Of a stretch of 52,920 nt of DNA, positions 1 to 10,960 are shown piece by piece. Each line of letters begins with the position of its first letter. Positions within the stretch are counted from its first letter, which is position 1. Below the pieces are notes generated by a model, which saw nothing but the letters and a program-made list of their open reading frames with translations, ran no database searches and was not told where the DNA came from. Origin of the DNA: Cyanobacteria bacterium K_Offshore_surface_m2_239 (GTDB lineage Bacteria; Cyanobacteriota; Cyanobacteriia; PCC-6307; Cyanobiaceae). The stretch is taken from NCBI GenBank assembly GCA_016882305.1, contig VGQX01000005.1, positions 1-52,920 of the forward strand. Direction: 5' to 3'. The translations under genes were made by a program, and so were the position numbers.

Positions 1-262
1 TGCCGTTGTTGCCGCAGAGCACCCGATCGCCCTTGCTGAGCGTGTTGATGATCCCCGCTTCCATGGCGGCCGTGCCACTGCCGGTGATCACCAGCACGTC
101 GTTCTTTGTTTGGTGCAACCACTGCAGCTGCTCGGTGGTGTGTTTGACGATCTTCTGAAAGTCGGCGCTGCGATGGCCGATCGGATGGCGCCCGAGCGCC
201 TGCAGAACCGTCTCCGGCACGGGAGTGGGGCCGGGAATCATCAGTGTGAGCTTGTCCTGCAT
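1..262 (-). CDS. Class V aminotransferase (serine/alanine-glyoxylate aminotransferase-like), N-terminal part, truncated by window edge
   Basis: Reverse strand from ATG at 262 reads MQDKLTLMIPGPTPVPETVLQALGRHPIGHRSADFQKIVKHTTEQLQWL...VLVITGSGTAAMEAGI..., typical class V aminotransferase N-terminus. Confidence 0.85.
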   Translation of the reverse strand, partial: MQDKLTLMIPGPTPVPETVLQALGRHPIGHRSADFQKIVKHTTEQLQWLHQTKNDVLVITGSGTAAMEAGIINTLSKGDRVLCGNNG

Positions 263-335
263 GGGGCGGAGAGGGGCGATCGGTGCCGCGGGGCAATCCC
301 CCAACATAAAAAACGACTTCCCCATCGTCGCACCC

Positions 336-1481
336 ATGCCTGCCGCTTCCTGTGGCTACACGCTGCCGGTGTGGGTGGCTGCGGCGGCCCGGGCCTCCGT
401 GGCTGTGCTGAGGGGGGAGGCCTCCCGCCCCGCCTGGCCCCTCCACCTGCTCCAGGGGGATGACGCCGCCCCCGCCCCCGTGCCCGTGGGGGCCGCCGCG
501 CCTCTGGGGGAGGGCTGGGCGTTGGCGGCAGCCGTCTGCGATCCAGGCGACGGCTTGGATCTCACCCGCGGCCTGACGGTGTGGGCTCTCACGCGGTGGG
601 AGGAGCGGTCGGGGGAGGGCGAGGACGACTGGCTTCGTCTGGAGGCGGGCGCGGGGGTGGGGGTGCACGCCGACAGCGGCGCGATCTGCGCGTCGGCCTA
701 TGCCCGTGCCTTGCTGGCGGCCAATCTTCGTCCGCTGGTGCCGACCGGGCTTCGCTTGCGGTTGCGATTGGTGTTGCCGCGGGGGCGCCAGCTGGCGGAG
801 CGCACCAGCAACGCCGCCTTCGGTGTGGTGGAGGGCCTGGCCCTGATCGGCACCCGCGCCGAAGCCCAGGCCAGCGCCGATCCCGTCCAGCTCGATCGCA
901 CGCTCGACGCCCTGGCGATCCGCCTGGCCGCCCCCGACTTCGACGGCGACCTCATCCTCGTGATCGGGGAGAACGGTCTCGATCTGGCCCCCCGGCTGGG
1001 GTTGCCCGCCGACCGTCTCCTGAAGGTGGGCAACTGGCTGGGGCCGGTGCTCGTCGCGGCCGGCCAGGGGGGGGTGCGGCGCCTGCTGCTCTTCGGCTAT
1101 CAGGGCAAGCTGATCAAGCTGGCGGGGGGGATCTTCCACACCCACCACCACCTGGCGGATGGTCGCGCCGAGGTGCTCACGGCCCTGGCCGCCCTGGAGG
1201 GCCTCCAGGGCGAGGCCCTCCAGGCCTTGCATGACGCCCCCACCGTGGAGGCGGCCCTTGCGAACCTCGAGGCCCGGGATCCCCCCCTCGCCGCCCGCCT
1301 GCGTCAGCGCCTGGCCGCCACCATCGAGCGCCGGACAGCGAGCTACCTGGAGCGCCACGCCGCCAGCGGTCCTCGGGTGGGGGCGGTCCTCTTTGATCGC
1401 GGGCGGCGCCTCTGCGCGGCGGGTCCCCTGGGGGCGGAGCTGCTGGCGGCCTTCTGCGGCGCCTCGCGGGGGGACGCCTAG
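336..1481 (+). CDS. cbiD: Cobalt-precorrin-5B C1-methyltransferase (CbiD)
   Basis: ORF 225..1481; MPAASCGYTLPVWVAAAARA start in frame at 336; TSNAAFGVVEGLALIGT and GYQGKLIKLAGGIFHTHHHLADGR motifs of CbiD. Confidence 0.85.
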   Translation: MPAASCGYTLPVWVAAAARASVAVLRGEASRPAWPLHLLQGDDAAPAPVPVGAAAPLGEGWALAAAVCDPGDGLDLTRGLTVWALTRWEERSGEGEDDWLRLEAGAGVGVHADSGAICASAYARALLAANLRPLVPTGLRLRLRLVLPRGRQLAERTSNAAFGVVEGLALIGTRAEAQASADPVQLDRTLDALAIRLAAPDFDGDLILVIGENGLDLAPRLGLPADRLLKVGNWLGPVLVAAGQGGVRRLLLFGYQGKLIKLAGGIFHTHHHLADGRAEVLTALAALEGLQGEALQALHDAPTVEAALANLEARDPPLAARLRQRLAATIERRTASYLERHAASGPRVGAVLFDRGRRLCAAGPLGAELLAAFCGASRGDA

Positions 1482-1538
1482 GGTTGGAGCGGTGGCCCGT
1501 TCAGGCCCAGGAGCCTGGCCTGGCGCGCATCTCCTTCC

Positions 1539-3188
1539 ATGTGTTCATTCCCATCCCCTGCCACCGTCTCCCTGAGCCCGGCCCTGGAGGCGGATCCCGT
1601 GGGTCCTCTGGCGGAGGCCCTTAGCGGCAGTCGCAAGCCAGGCATTGTGATCCTGGATTTCGGCTCCCAATATTCCGAGCTGATCGCGCGGCGCGTGCGC
1701 GAAACCGAGGTCTATTCCCTTGTGCTCCCCTGCACCACCACCGCGGAGGAGTTGCGACGGCTCGGTCCCCGCGGCGTGATCCTCGGCGGTGGGCCCAGCT
1801 CGGTCTATGAGGAGGGGGCGCCGGTCTGCGATCCCGCCCTTTGGGAGCTTGGCGTGCCCGTGCTGGGGGTCTGCTACGGCATGCAGCTGATGGTGCAGCA
1901 ACTGGGCGGCAGGGTGGTGGCCGCCGGCCGGGCCGAATACGGCAAGGCGCCCCTCCATGTGGACGATCCCACCGATCTGCTCACCAACGTGGAGAGCGGT
2001 TCGACGATGTGGATGAGCCATGGCGATTCGGTGGAGCGGCTCCCCGAGGGGTTTGTGCGTCTGGGCCACACGGAAAACACGCCCGACGCGGCGGTGGCCC
2101 ATCACGGCCGCCGGCTCTATGGCGTGCAATTTCATCCGGAGGTGGTGCACTCCACCGATGGCATGGCCCTGATCCGCAATTTCGTCTATCACATCTGCGA
2201 TTGCGCTCCGGATTGGACCACGGATGCCTTCATCGATGAAGCCATCGCGGACGTCCGCGCCCAGGTGGGAGACAAGCGGGTGCTGCTGGCCCTCTCCGGC
2301 GGGGTGGATTCCTCCACCCTGGCCTTTTTGCTTCACCGGGCGATTGGCGATCAGCTCACCTGCATGTTCATCGACCAGGGCTTCATGCGCAAGGGTGAGC
2401 CGGAGTTTCTGGTGGATTTCTTCGATCGTCGCTTTCACATTCAGGTCGAATACATCAATGCCCGCGAGCGTTTCATTTCCCGTCTCGCTGGCGTGACGGA
2501 TCCGGAGGAGAAACGCAAGATCATCGGCGCGGAATTCATCCGCGTCTTTGAAGAGGAAAGCAAGCGGCTGGGACCGTTTGACTACCTGGCCCAGGGCACG
2601 CTCTATCCCGACGTGATCGAATCCGCCGGCACCAACATCGATCCCAAGACCGGGGAGCGGGTGGCGGTGAAGATCAAAAGCCATCACAACGTGGGCGGCT
2701 TGCCCAAGGACCTGCAGTTCAAGCTGGTGGAGCCCCTGCGGCGCCTCTTCAAAGACGAGGTGCGAAAGGTAGGTCGCAACCTTGGACTGCCTCAGGAGAT
2801 CGTGGGCCGCCATCCCTTCCCGGGGCCCGGCTTGGCCATCCGCATCCTCGGCGAGGTGACGGCGGACAAGCTCAACATCCTGCGGGACGCCGACTTGATC
2901 GTGCGGGAAGAGGTGCGCGACGCCGGCTTGTATGACGCCATCTGGCAGGCCTTCGCCGTCCTCCTGCCCGTGCGCAGCGTCGGCGTGATGGGCGACAAGC
3001 GCACCTATGCCTTTCCGGTGGTGCTGCGGTTCGTCTCCTCGGAAGATGGCATGACGGCCGATTGGTCGCGCCTTCCCTACGACCTGCTGGAGCGGATGTC
3101 CAACCGGATCGTCAACGAGGTGAAGGGGGTCAATCGCGTGGTGCTGGACATCACCAGCAAGCCTCCGGGCACGATCGAGTGGGAGTGA
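1539..3188 (+). CDS. guaA: GMP synthase (glutamine-hydrolysing)
   Basis: [29 protein letters not shown] class I amidotransferase, [12 protein letters not shown]-loop, C-terminal KPPGTIEWE. Confidence 0.98.
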   Translation: MCSFPSPATVSLSPALEADPVGPLAEALSGSRKPGIVILDFGSQYSELIARRVRETEVYSLVLPCTTTAEELRRLGPRGVILGGGPSSVYEEGAPVCDPALWELGVPVLGVCYGMQLMVQQLGGRVVAAGRAEYGKAPLHVDDPTDLLTNVESGSTMWMSHGDSVERLPEGFVRLGHTENTPDAAVAHHGRRLYGVQFHPEVVHSTDGMALIRNFVYHICDCAPDWTTDAFIDEAIADVRAQVGDKRVLLALSGGVDSSTLAFLLHRAIGDQLTCMFIDQGFMRKGEPEFLVDFFDRRFHIQVEYINARERFISRLAGVTDPEEKRKIIGAEFIRVFEEESKRLGPFDYLAQGTLYPDVIESAGTNIDPKTGERVAVKIKSHHNVGGLPKDLQFKLVEPLRRLFKDEVRKVGRNLGLPQEIVGRHPFPGPGLAIRILGEVTADKLNILRDADLIVREEVRDAGLYDAIWQAFAVLLPVRSVGVMGDKRTYAFPVVLRFVSSEDGMTADWSRLPYDLLERMSNRIVNEVKGVNRVVLDITSKPPGTIEWE

Positions 3189-3260
3189 GGCGCGGCGCGG
3201 GGCTGGTCAGCGTCCCCTGGCCTCGATACCATCGGGCACCTCGATCAGGCCCGCAGCACC

Positions 3261-3881
3261 GTGACTCCCCTTGTTGCAGGCGCACAGGACCCCCAGCAGC
3301 TTCAGCGTCGCCTCCAGCGCGACACGATCCAGTTCCAGGGGAAGACCGTCTACCTGAACCCCTTCCTCTACTGGCGCCGCTTTGACGCCAACACCGACCG
3401 CTGGTTGCGGGAACCCGGCCAGCTCCCGGAGGAACAGATCCTCGCCAACCGTCGGCGCTTCTATCCCGAACTCGATTGGGACAATCTCGATCCCGAGGAG
3501 CTCCAGATTCGCGACGGCTCCGTCGAGATGTTCATCAAGAGCCTGGAGCTGATCACCACCTTCAACCCCGAGCTCACCCCCGGCCAGCTCCTGGAAGTGG
3601 AGCGCAAGATGGCCGTGACAAAGAAGAAAGCCTTTGAGCGCTGGGTGGAGCGGGCCCTGCAGCGCCGCGAGCAGCGGGTGTCGCGCGATCGCCGCCGCTT
3701 CGATCGGGAACGCTGGCTGCGGGGCTGGCTGGAATGGCTCGCCCTGCCCTCCACCCGCTCGGCCTTGCTTCCCTTCACCGGTCTGCTGGTGGTTGCCGTC
3801 GCCGCCGGCTGGTGGCTGGGCAGCCATCGCTTCTGTCCGCCCACCGTGGCCTCTCCCGCCGTGGAGGCCCCCGCCCCCTGA
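3261..3881 (+). CDS. Conserved hypothetical protein with C-terminal membrane segment
   Basis: 206 aa ORF on the same strand as its neighbours, coding-like composition, C-terminal TM segment; no family recognised. Confidence 0.6.
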   Translation: MTPLVAGAQDPQQLQRRLQRDTIQFQGKTVYLNPFLYWRRFDANTDRWLREPGQLPEEQILANRRRFYPELDWDNLDPEELQIRDGSVEMFIKSLELITTFNPELTPGQLLEVERKMAVTKKKAFERWVERALQRREQRVSRDRRRFDRERWLRGWLEWLALPSTRSALLPFTGLLVVAVAAGWWLGSHRFCPPTVASPAVEAPAP

Positions 3882-3944
3882 CCGCTCGTCCTGCCCGGCG
3901 AAGATGGCGCCAGACTGCAAGCACTCTCACCCCACCCCCTGCTG

Positions 3945-4355
3945 ATGGCAGCCGACCCCTTTGACGCCCTGCGCCTCACCCTCATGCAGGACGTGCTGCC
4001 GGTGGGCCTGGCGATGGTCGACCGGGTGCGCAAGGGAGGCCCCAAGGAGGCGCTCGCCGCCTTTGATGGACGCAGTGCTGATCCCTTGGGCAGCCTGCGC
4101 CAGGAGGGCGAGCCCGCCGCCCGCACCCTGCGCGACACCTTGGATCGCCTCCAGCCTGGCCTGGGCAATCCCGTGCTGAAGGTCGAAGTGCGCGATGTGC
4201 CACCGGAGCCCGCCGCCACCCCCTCAGCCGCGGCCAGCGACGACGGGGGCCGCGGCCTGGATCCGGGGAAGGACGATCCCGAGGAGCTTCAGGCGGCCCT
4301 CAGCCGCATCGCCGGCCGCTTGGAGCGACTTGAGCGCCTCCTGGAGGTGCGCTGA
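3945..4355 (+). CDS. Hypothetical protein
   Basis: 136 aa ORF ending 8 bp before the PBP2 gene, coding-like composition. Confidence 0.55.
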   Translation: MAADPFDALRLTLMQDVLPVGLAMVDRVRKGGPKEALAAFDGRSADPLGSLRQEGEPAARTLRDTLDRLQPGLGNPVLKVEVRDVPPEPAATPSAAASDDGGRGLDPGKDDPEELQAALSRIAGRLERLERLLEVR

Positions 4356-4363
4356 GCGATCCC

Positions 4364-6136
4364 ATGGCCCCGCTCGTTTTTCCGGGTCGTGCCCGCCGCA
4401 CGGGCCTGGCCCAGCAGGGCGCCTGGCTCATGGCCCTGGTGCTGCTCTGCGGGGGGGCCATCGTGGCGCGACTCGCTTGGCTGCAGGTGCTGCACGGGGC
4501 CGAGTTTCGGGTGATGGCCGATGAAAACCGGATCCGCTTGATTCCACGCCATCCCATCCGCGGCCGCCTGCTCGATCGCCACGGTCGGGTGTTGGCCACC
4601 AATCGGCTCACGTACACCCTCACCGTGCAGCCCCGTTTGGTGAAGGAGGGCCGTTGGACCAGCCTGCGCGATCGGCTCGCCCGGCTGCTGGACATCCCGG
4701 CGCATGTTCTGCAGAGCCGCTATGCCGCCGGCCTGCGCGCCGACGATTTTCAGATCGAGCTCGCCGGTCCCCTCACCACCGACCGGGTGCTCCGTTTCCG
4801 GGAGCAGGCCGGCCAGCTCTATGGCGCCGAGGTGGCCGTGAATGTGTTGCGGCACTACCCCCATGGCCCCCTGGCAGCCCATGTTCTCGGCACCACGAGC
4901 AGCATCACGGAAGAGGAGTACAAGCGGCTGCAGCCCCAGGGGTATCGGATCAATGACCGCATTGGTCGCAGCGGCATGGAACGGGCCTACGAAACCACCC
5001 TGCGCGGTGAATGGGGAGGGCAGCAACTGGAGGTGAACGCCGCTGGCCAGGTGCAGCGGGTGCTGGGCGACAAGCCCGCCCGTCCCGGCAAGGATCTGCG
5101 GCTCACCCTGGACCTCGACCTGCAGCAGGCCGCCGAGCGGGCGCTCGACACCGTGCGCAAGGGGGCGATTGTGGCCATGGATCCCCGCACGGGGGCCATT
5201 CGCGCGCTGGCGAGTCGACCCAACTTCGATCCCAATGTCTTTGCGGATGGCCCGACCCAGCGCCAGTGGAGCGACCTCAACCGCCCGGAAGCCCCCATGC
5301 TCAACCGAGCCTTTCAGGGCTTTCCCCCCGCCAGCACCTTCAAGATCATCACCACGATCGCCGCCCTGGAATCAGGGCGGTTCAAGGAGACCTCCACCGT
5401 GCCGACGATGGGCAGCTTCTGCTATGCCGGCCAGTGCTACGCCGACCACGGCGCCTTCGGCAGCATCGGCTTCCCCATGGCCCTGGCGGTGAGCAGCAAC
5501 AGCTTCTACTACCAGGTGGGATTGGCGGTGGGGCCGGAGCAGCTGTTCAAAGCGGCCCGGCGCCTGGGCTATGGCAGCCTCACCGGCATCGAGATCCGGG
5601 ATGAGGAAACCCCGGGGCTGCTGGGGGATCCGGCGTGGAAAGAGCGGGTGCTCGGGGAACCCTGGACGCCGGTGGACACGATCACCTCGGCCATCGGCCA
5701 GGGGGCCGTCACCGTCACCCCGTTGCAGATGGCGCGGCTCTACGCGGCCGTGGCCAACGGGGGGTGGTTGGTCACGCCCCATCTGGTGGAGCAGCCCGCC
5801 GCCCGGCGCCCGATCGGCCTGCGTCCGGAAACGCTCCGCTCCCTGCGGCTGGGGCTGCGCCAGGTGGTGACCGAGGGCACGGCGCGGATTCTCAACGACC
5901 CCACCCTTCCCCCTGTCTCCGGGAAGACCGGCACCGCCGAAGATCCGCCACGACCTGATCACGCCTGGTTCGGGGGCTATGCGCCGTCCGACGATCCCGA
6001 GCTGGTGATCATCGCCTTCGGGGAGAACAGCGGCGGCTATGGCGGCACGGTGGCGGCACCGATGGTGAAAGCCTTGATGACCACCTGGTTTCGCGACCGG
6101 CCCCGGCCGCTCCCGCCCGCGCCAGCCGCCCGCTGA
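4364..6136 (+). CDS. mrdA: Penicillin-binding protein 2 (peptidoglycan D,D-transpeptidase)
   Basis: N-terminal TM, GRLLDRHGRVLATN dimerisation motif, PPASTFKI (SxxK), SSNSFYYQ (SxN), SGKTGTAE (KTG). Confidence 0.92.
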   Translation: MAPLVFPGRARRTGLAQQGAWLMALVLLCGGAIVARLAWLQVLHGAEFRVMADENRIRLIPRHPIRGRLLDRHGRVLATNRLTYTLTVQPRLVKEGRWTSLRDRLARLLDIPAHVLQSRYAAGLRADDFQIELAGPLTTDRVLRFREQAGQLYGAEVAVNVLRHYPHGPLAAHVLGTTSSITEEEYKRLQPQGYRINDRIGRSGMERAYETTLRGEWGGQQLEVNAAGQVQRVLGDKPARPGKDLRLTLDLDLQQAAERALDTVRKGAIVAMDPRTGAIRALASRPNFDPNVFADGPTQRQWSDLNRPEAPMLNRAFQGFPPASTFKIITTIAALESGRFKETSTVPTMGSFCYAGQCYADHGAFGSIGFPMALAVSSNSFYYQVGLAVGPEQLFKAARRLGYGSLTGIEIRDEETPGLLGDPAWKERVLGEPWTPVDTITSAIGQGAVTVTPLQMARLYAAVANGGWLVTPHLVEQPAARRPIGLRPETLRSLRLGLRQVVTEGTARILNDPTLPPVSGKTGTAEDPPRPDHAWFGGYAPSDDPELVIIAFGENSGGYGGTVAAPMVKALMTTWFRDRPRPLPPAPAAR

Positions 6137-6186
6137 CCGCCTCCCGCCGGACCGCCTCCCGCTGACCCCTGCCGCCCTGTCCCGCT

Positions 6187-7338
6187 TCAGGCCACCGGGG
6201 CCATGGCACGGGACGCCACCACGGAGGTGTAGTAGTTGCGCAGCTGCTGGGTCGCGCCCGCCCAGTTCCAGCGCTCCGCCTCTTCCCGGGCTGAGGCCCG
6301 CAGGGTGCGACGCGCTTCGTCATCTCCCAGGAGGCCGTTCACCGCCGCGATCAGGGACGGGGGATCATCCGGGTCGTAGAGGCAGCCATTTTCCCCGTGG
6401 CTGACGATGTCGGGAATGCCGCCGCGATTGGCCCCGACCACCGGGCAGCCGGCGGCCATGGCCTCCAGGAGCACCAGCCCAAGGGTTTCGGTGGAGGACG
6501 GAAAGAGGAAGGCGTCGCCGCTGGCATAGGCGGAGGCCAGATCCTCGCCAGCCAGGTAGCCCACGAAGGTGGTGGCCGTCCCCTCGAACAGCCGTTCCAG
6601 CTGGGCCCGGTAGGGGCCATCGCCCACAAGGGCCAGACGCGTCTGGGGGAGAGCCGAGAGCACGGGGCGGATGCGCTCGATCTGCTTCTCGGCGGAGAGG
6701 CGGCCGATGTAGAGCAACAGATTGCCGGTGTCCTCGTGCTCTCCGTGCAGCCGGGCCCGCATGGCGTTGGAGCGCAAGGCGGGTCGGAACAGATCGGTGT
6801 CCACCCCGCGCTGCCAGAGGGCTGTGTGCTGGATTCCCTTGGCGGCCAGCTCGTTCACCATCGCGCTGGAGGTGCAGAGGTTGAGCTGAGCCTGGTTGTG
6901 GGCGGTCTTTAAAAGCTCCCAGAGCAGCGGCTCCAGCATCCCCATGCCGTAATGCTCCAGATACTTGGGCAGGTGGGTGTGGTAGCTGGCCACCAGGGGG
7001 AGGCCGCGGGTGCGCGCCAGCCAGATGCCCCCCAGCCCCAGGACGGCGGGATTCACCACATGCACCAGGTCGGGGCGGAAGCGGTCGAGCGCTTCGGACA
7101 CCGCCGGGCGGGGGAGGGCCAGCTTGAGCTCGGGATAAAGGGGCAGGGGCATGGCCGGCACGCCCACCACTCGAGCGCCGAGGAAGGTCTCCGGCGCCCC
7201 CTCGGGACAGAAGATCAACACCTCATCTCCCGCTGCCACCAGATGCTCCACCGTTTTGGTGAGACGGGTGACGATGCCGTCAACCTTGGGCAGGAAGGTT
7301 TCTGTGAAAAAAGCGATCCGCACAGAGCAACCCGTCAA
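6187..7338 (-). CDS. sqdX: Glycosyltransferase family 4, probable sulfoquinovosyltransferase SqdX
   Basis: RIAFFTETFLPKVDGIVTRLTKTVEHL; GT4 C-terminal ExxGLVLLEAMAAGCPVV; overlaps sqdB start by 4 bp. Confidence 0.9.
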   Translation of the reverse strand: MTGCSVRIAFFTETFLPKVDGIVTRLTKTVEHLVAAGDEVLIFCPEGAPETFLGARVVGVPAMPLPLYPELKLALPRPAVSEALDRFRPDLVHVVNPAVLGLGGIWLARTRGLPLVASYHTHLPKYLEHYGMGMLEPLLWELLKTAHNQAQLNLCTSSAMVNELAAKGIQHTALWQRGVDTDLFRPALRSNAMRARLHGEHEDTGNLLLYIGRLSAEKQIERIRPVLSALPQTRLALVGDGPYRAQLERLFEGTATTFVGYLAGEDLASAYASGDAFLFPSSTETLGLVLLEAMAAGCPVVGANRGGIPDIVSHGENGCLYDPDDPPSLIAAVNGLLGDDEARRTLRASAREEAERWNWAGATQQLRNYYTSVVASRAMAPVA

Positions 7339-8531
7339 GCCGGTGAAGCGAGGGCGGCAGCCTGGCGTCGGGTCCAGGCTGACAGACAGGGGATGCGCGA
7401 GCGATCGCAGCGGTCCGCCCAGCGGCGCGCCACATCCACCACCTCCGTCAGAAGACCATCATCCAGCGTGGTCGGGCTGAGACCCAGCTCGATGAAGCAG
7501 CGATTGTCCACGATCAGATCGTTTTCGACAGCCTCGTTGCGAGGGTTGGAGAGGTAGTTGATTTGGGCGCCGGTGAGGGCTGCCACCTTCTCGGCCAGGT
7601 CAGCAACGCGGTGGCTTTCGGTCATCTGGTTGAAGATCTTCACCCGCTCGCCATGGCTGGGGGGATTTTCCAGGGCCAGCTGCACGCAGCGCACGGAGTC
7701 ACGGATGTGAATGAAGGCCCGCGTCTGCCCTCCCGTGCCATGCACGGTGAGGGGATAACCGATCGCGGCCTGCATCAGAAAACGGTTCAATACCGTGCCG
7801 TAGTCCCCGTCGTAGTCAAAGCGATTGGTCAGGCGTGGATCCTTCTCCGTGAGCGCGGTGTTCGTGCCCCAGACGATGCCCTGGTGCAGATCGGTGATGC
7901 GAATATTATCGTTCTTGTTGTAATAAAAGAACAGCAGTTGATCGAGCGTCTTGGTCATGTGATAGACGCTGCCTGGATTCGCGGGGTGCAGAATCTTTTC
8001 TGTGAACCGGCTGCCATCCGGTTGGGGCACTTCAACGGTCAGGTAGCCCTCGGGAATGGTGGCGCCGCGATGGGAGCCATAGCCGTAGACCCCCATCGTT
8101 CCCAGGTGAACGATATGGATGTCCTGGCCGCTCTCCACGATCGCCGCCAACAGGTTGTGGGTGCCGTTGACGTTGTTATCAACCGTGTAGCGCTTCGTGC
8201 CGCTGGACTTCATCGAATAGGGGGCCGCCCGCTGTTCGGCGAAGTGCACCACCGCATCCGGCTTCTCCTGGCGCAGGAGCTCCAGCAGGCGTTCATAGTC
8301 CTTGGCGATGTCCAGATGCTCGAACCGGATCGGCGCTCCGCCCACCTGTTCCCAAGCCGTCAGCCGATCGCGGACCGTGGCGATCGGTGTCAGCGACTCC
8401 ACCCCCAGATCAATGTCGATCTTGCGCCGACTGAGGTTGTCCACGATGACCACATCGTGACCCACGTCCGCCAGATTCGTCGCACAGGGCCAGCCGCAGA
8501 AACCGTCGCCGCCCAGAACAAGGACCTTCAC
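7335..8531 (-). CDS. sqdB: UDP-sulfoquinovose synthase
   Basis: MKVLVLGGDGFCGWPCATNLADVGHDVVIVDNLSRRKID; SDR fold; adjacent to sqdX. Confidence 0.97.
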   Translation of the reverse strand: MKVLVLGGDGFCGWPCATNLADVGHDVVIVDNLSRRKIDIDLGVESLTPIATVRDRLTAWEQVGGAPIRFEHLDIAKDYERLLELLRQEKPDAVVHFAEQRAAPYSMKSSGTKRYTVDNNVNGTHNLLAAIVESGQDIHIVHLGTMGVYGYGSHRGATIPEGYLTVEVPQPDGSRFTEKILHPANPGSVYHMTKTLDQLLFFYYNKNDNIRITDLHQGIVWGTNTALTEKDPRLTNRFDYDGDYGTVLNRFLMQAAIGYPLTVHGTGGQTRAFIHIRDSVRCVQLALENPPSHGERVKIFNQMTESHRVADLAEKVAALTGAQINYLSNPRNEAVENDLIVDNRCFIELGLSPTTLDDGLLTEVVDVARRWADRCDRSRIPCLSAWTRRQAAALASPA

Positions 8532-8600
8532 GCCGAGACTCCTGAATGCGCGGTGCCTGACGATGAAAGCTACTACAGGCCTCAGGTCGGGCCAGCGCCC

Positions 8601-8765
8601 TCAGCTGATGCGGCTCGCCACGGCCAGGAGCGCCAGCACCAGCAGCAGCCCGCCAATCCACAGGGAGCGGTTGCCCCGCATCCCCTCTCCGGCCTCCATG
8701 ACGACCATCCGCGGCTCCTTGGCGAAGGCGTTCAGCTTGCCGCCGTCTTCTTGAGTAACCTGCAT
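8601..8765 (-). CDS. Small Ssl1498-like / light-harvesting-like single-TM protein
   Basis: MQVTQEDGGKLNAFAKEPRMVVMEAGEGMRGNRSLWIGGLLLVLALLAVASRIS; ATG at 8765 on the minus strand; pattern TxEDGGxLNxFAxEP plus C-terminal TM. Confidence 0.75.
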   Translation of the reverse strand: MQVTQEDGGKLNAFAKEPRMVVMEAGEGMRGNRSLWIGGLLLVLALLAVASRIS

Positions 8766-8867
8766 GGCCGAGTTGTCAAGGTGTGTCAACCCTATGGGGG
8801 GTGGCCGGATCTGGTGGCAAGCCGTTGCGGACTCGGCATGGTTCGTCACACAGCGTTGGCTCTCGGC

Positions 8868-9725
8868 TCAGGTCCCCACCCGCCCCTGGAGCGGCGAGCT
8901 CGCCGCCGCCTCGGCGCGCATCGGCAACCGGCCCGCCAGATGGGCCAGGCGACCGGCCCGGGTGGCCAGCGCCATGGCGTGCGCCATGGCGGCCGGATCG
9001 CCAGCCAGTGCGATGGCGCTGTTGATCAGCAGGGCGTCCGCCCCCATCTCCATCGCCTGGGCGGCCTCGCTGGGCACGCCGATGCCCGCGTCCACCACCA
9101 CAGGCACCCGGGCGTTCTCGATGATCAGTCCGATGTTGGCGGCGTTGCGAATGCCCTGGGCCGAGCCGATCGGGGACCCCAGGGGCATCACCGTGGCGCA
9201 ACCCGCCTCCTCCAACCGCTTCGCCAGCAGGGGATCGGCGTTGATGTAAGGCAGCACGGTGAAGCCCTCCCGCACCAGCTGCTCGGCGGCGGCGAGGGTG
9301 CCGAAGGGATCGGGAAGCAGATGGCGCCCCTCGGGGATCACCTCCAGCTTCACAAAGGTGTTGTCTTCCTGCCCGGCCAGCTTGGCCAGCTCCCGACCCA
9401 GACGGGCCACCCGGATGGCCTCCTCGGCCGTCGCGCAGCCGGCGGTGTTCGGGAGCATCCAGATCCGTTGCCAGTCGATGGCCTCCATCAGCCCAAGGTG
9501 GCCCTGGGCCTGGCTTTGAACCCGACGCACGGCAACGGTGACAATGGCGCAGTCACTGGCCTCCAGGCTGGCCCGCATCAGCTCCAGGGAGGGATATTTT
9601 CCGGTGCCGGTCATCAGCCTGCTGGCAAAGCGCCGGCCGCCGATCACCAGCTCATCCCCGGAGGCATCCCCGGACGGACCAGACCGGAGATCTGCTGGAG
9701 CGGATGGGGTTGGCAAGGGGCACAT
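8868..9725 (-). CDS. thiG: Thiazole synthase
   Basis: [53 protein letters not shown]. Confidence 0.96.
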   Translation of the reverse strand: MCPLPTPSAPADLRSGPSGDASGDELVIGGRRFASRLMTGTGKYPSLELMRASLEASDCAIVTVAVRRVQSQAQGHLGLMEAIDWQRIWMLPNTAGCATAEEAIRVARLGRELAKLAGQEDNTFVKLEVIPEGRHLLPDPFGTLAAAEQLVREGFTVLPYINADPLLAKRLEEAGCATVMPLGSPIGSAQGIRNAANIGLIIENARVPVVVDAGIGVPSEAAQAMEMGADALLINSAIALAGDPAAMAHAMALATRAGRLAHLAGRLPMRAEAAASSPLQGRVGT

Positions 9726-9783
9726 GGGAGGGAGTCTTTCCCATCACAACCTTCTAGTGTGCGTCGGCAGCCGTTCGATCGTG

Positions 9784-10332
9784 ATGCCTCTGCCGCTGGC
9801 CCTGGCTTCCTTCCTTCTGGCGGCCAGTCCCACGCCCGCCCCCACCGGGGAGGTGTTCTTTCCCTACACCACGCCCGTCGTCGCCCCCGAAGTGACGCCC
9901 ACCCAGGGGGTGGAGTCTTATGACCCGGTGGGGCGGGCTCAGCTCATCGCCGAGCGGATCCCTCGCACCTGGCGCGGCAGCTATCGGCCCTTCGGGGGCG
10001 GCGCCTCCGTGCCGGCGGTGCTGCAGCTGCGGCAGGTGACTCCCCTCGGCCAAATGGTTGATCTGCGGGGCGAGATCAGCCTGGCGGGCCGCACGAGTCC
10101 CGTGCAGGGCAACATCAACGCCAAGTCCAATCAGCTTGACCTGCTCATCCTCGGCACCAACATGTCAACCCTGCTGGAGCCTGGCGGTGAGTTTCAAGGC
10201 CAGCAGGGCCTCTCCCTCAGCGGCTGGTTGCCAGATCGGTTGACCACTCCAGGGGGACGCCTGCAGCTCAGTCCCGGCCCCGCGCCCAGCGCCGCCTCCG
10301 GATCGGGCGGAGTGGTGCGTGGTCTTTGGTGA
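9784..10332 (+). CDS. Hypothetical secreted protein
   Basis: ORF 9538..10332, likely start MPLPLALASFLLAASPTPAP (signal-like) at 9784; no family recognised. Confidence 0.6.
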   Translation: MPLPLALASFLLAASPTPAPTGEVFFPYTTPVVAPEVTPTQGVESYDPVGRAQLIAERIPRTWRGSYRPFGGGASVPAVLQLRQVTPLGQMVDLRGEISLAGRTSPVQGNINAKSNQLDLLILGTNMSTLLEPGGEFQGQQGLSLSGWLPDRLTTPGGRLQLSPGPAPSAASGSGGVVRGLW

Positions 10333-10389
10333 GCGTCTGAAGGAGGCCAGCCGACTCAGCACCACTCAGGATCCGGTGGCTTCAGCGGC

Positions 10390-10944
10390 TCAAGCGGCTG
10401 GCGGGGTGGCGACACCAGCCCGGCGATCCAGCGACTTGAGGCGTTTGCTCGCGGTTTTGTTCCCCGGTTCCAGGGCAAGAGCCTGGGTGTAACTTTGGCG
10501 CGCCTCTTCTTCCTTGCCCTGTTTTTCCAGAGCGAAGGCCAGGTTGTTGAGCGCCACCGGATAGTTCGGCTGGGCCTTGAGCGCGGAGCGGTAGTGGCGG
10601 ATGGCCGCAGGGAGCTTGCCTTGGGCGGCCAGGGCAAACCCCATGGCGTTTTCCATGAGGGCGATGGCCTCCGTCGGACAGCTCTCGGCTTGGGATTGCT
10701 TGAGGGCGCTTTTGAGGGTGTCCGTGGCCTGGCCGTACAGGCGCTTGCGCAGCTGCACGGAAGCCAGCTCATAAAGGCTGGCGGCATCCAGAGCGTTCCC
10801 CTCAGCGGTTTTGGCGCCTCCCAGCCGGGAGAGGATCACCTCCTCGCGACGCACCTTCAGGATTTGCCGCGCCACCACCACGGCGGCGATGGCCAGCAGC
10901 CCGATCAGGCCAAGCAGGTAGGCATCGGGCAGGAAATCGGCCAT
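10390..10944 (-). CDS. TPR-repeat membrane-anchored protein
   Basis: N-terminal TM (LLGLIGLLAIAAVVVARQIL) followed by TPR repeats (AIRHYRSALKAQPNYPVALNNLAFALEKQG). Confidence 0.8.
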   Translation of the reverse strand: MADFLPDAYLLGLIGLLAIAAVVVARQILKVRREEVILSRLGGAKTAEGNALDAASLYELASVQLRKRLYGQATDTLKSALKQSQAESCPTEAIALMENAMGFALAAQGKLPAAIRHYRSALKAQPNYPVALNNLAFALEKQGKEEEARQSYTQALALEPGNKTASKRLKSLDRRAGVATPPAA

Positions 10945-10960
10945 GGGGAGAGGAGCGCCC

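Noticed and set aside
1545-2813. 422-aa minus-strand ORF over guaA
   Set aside because: Antisense shadow ORF; guaA is unambiguous.
7563-9923. 786-aa plus-strand ORF across sqdB, the small TM protein and thiG
   Set aside because: Antisense to well-recognised genes; translation is low-complexity with many Gly/Arg/His, an artefact of high GC.
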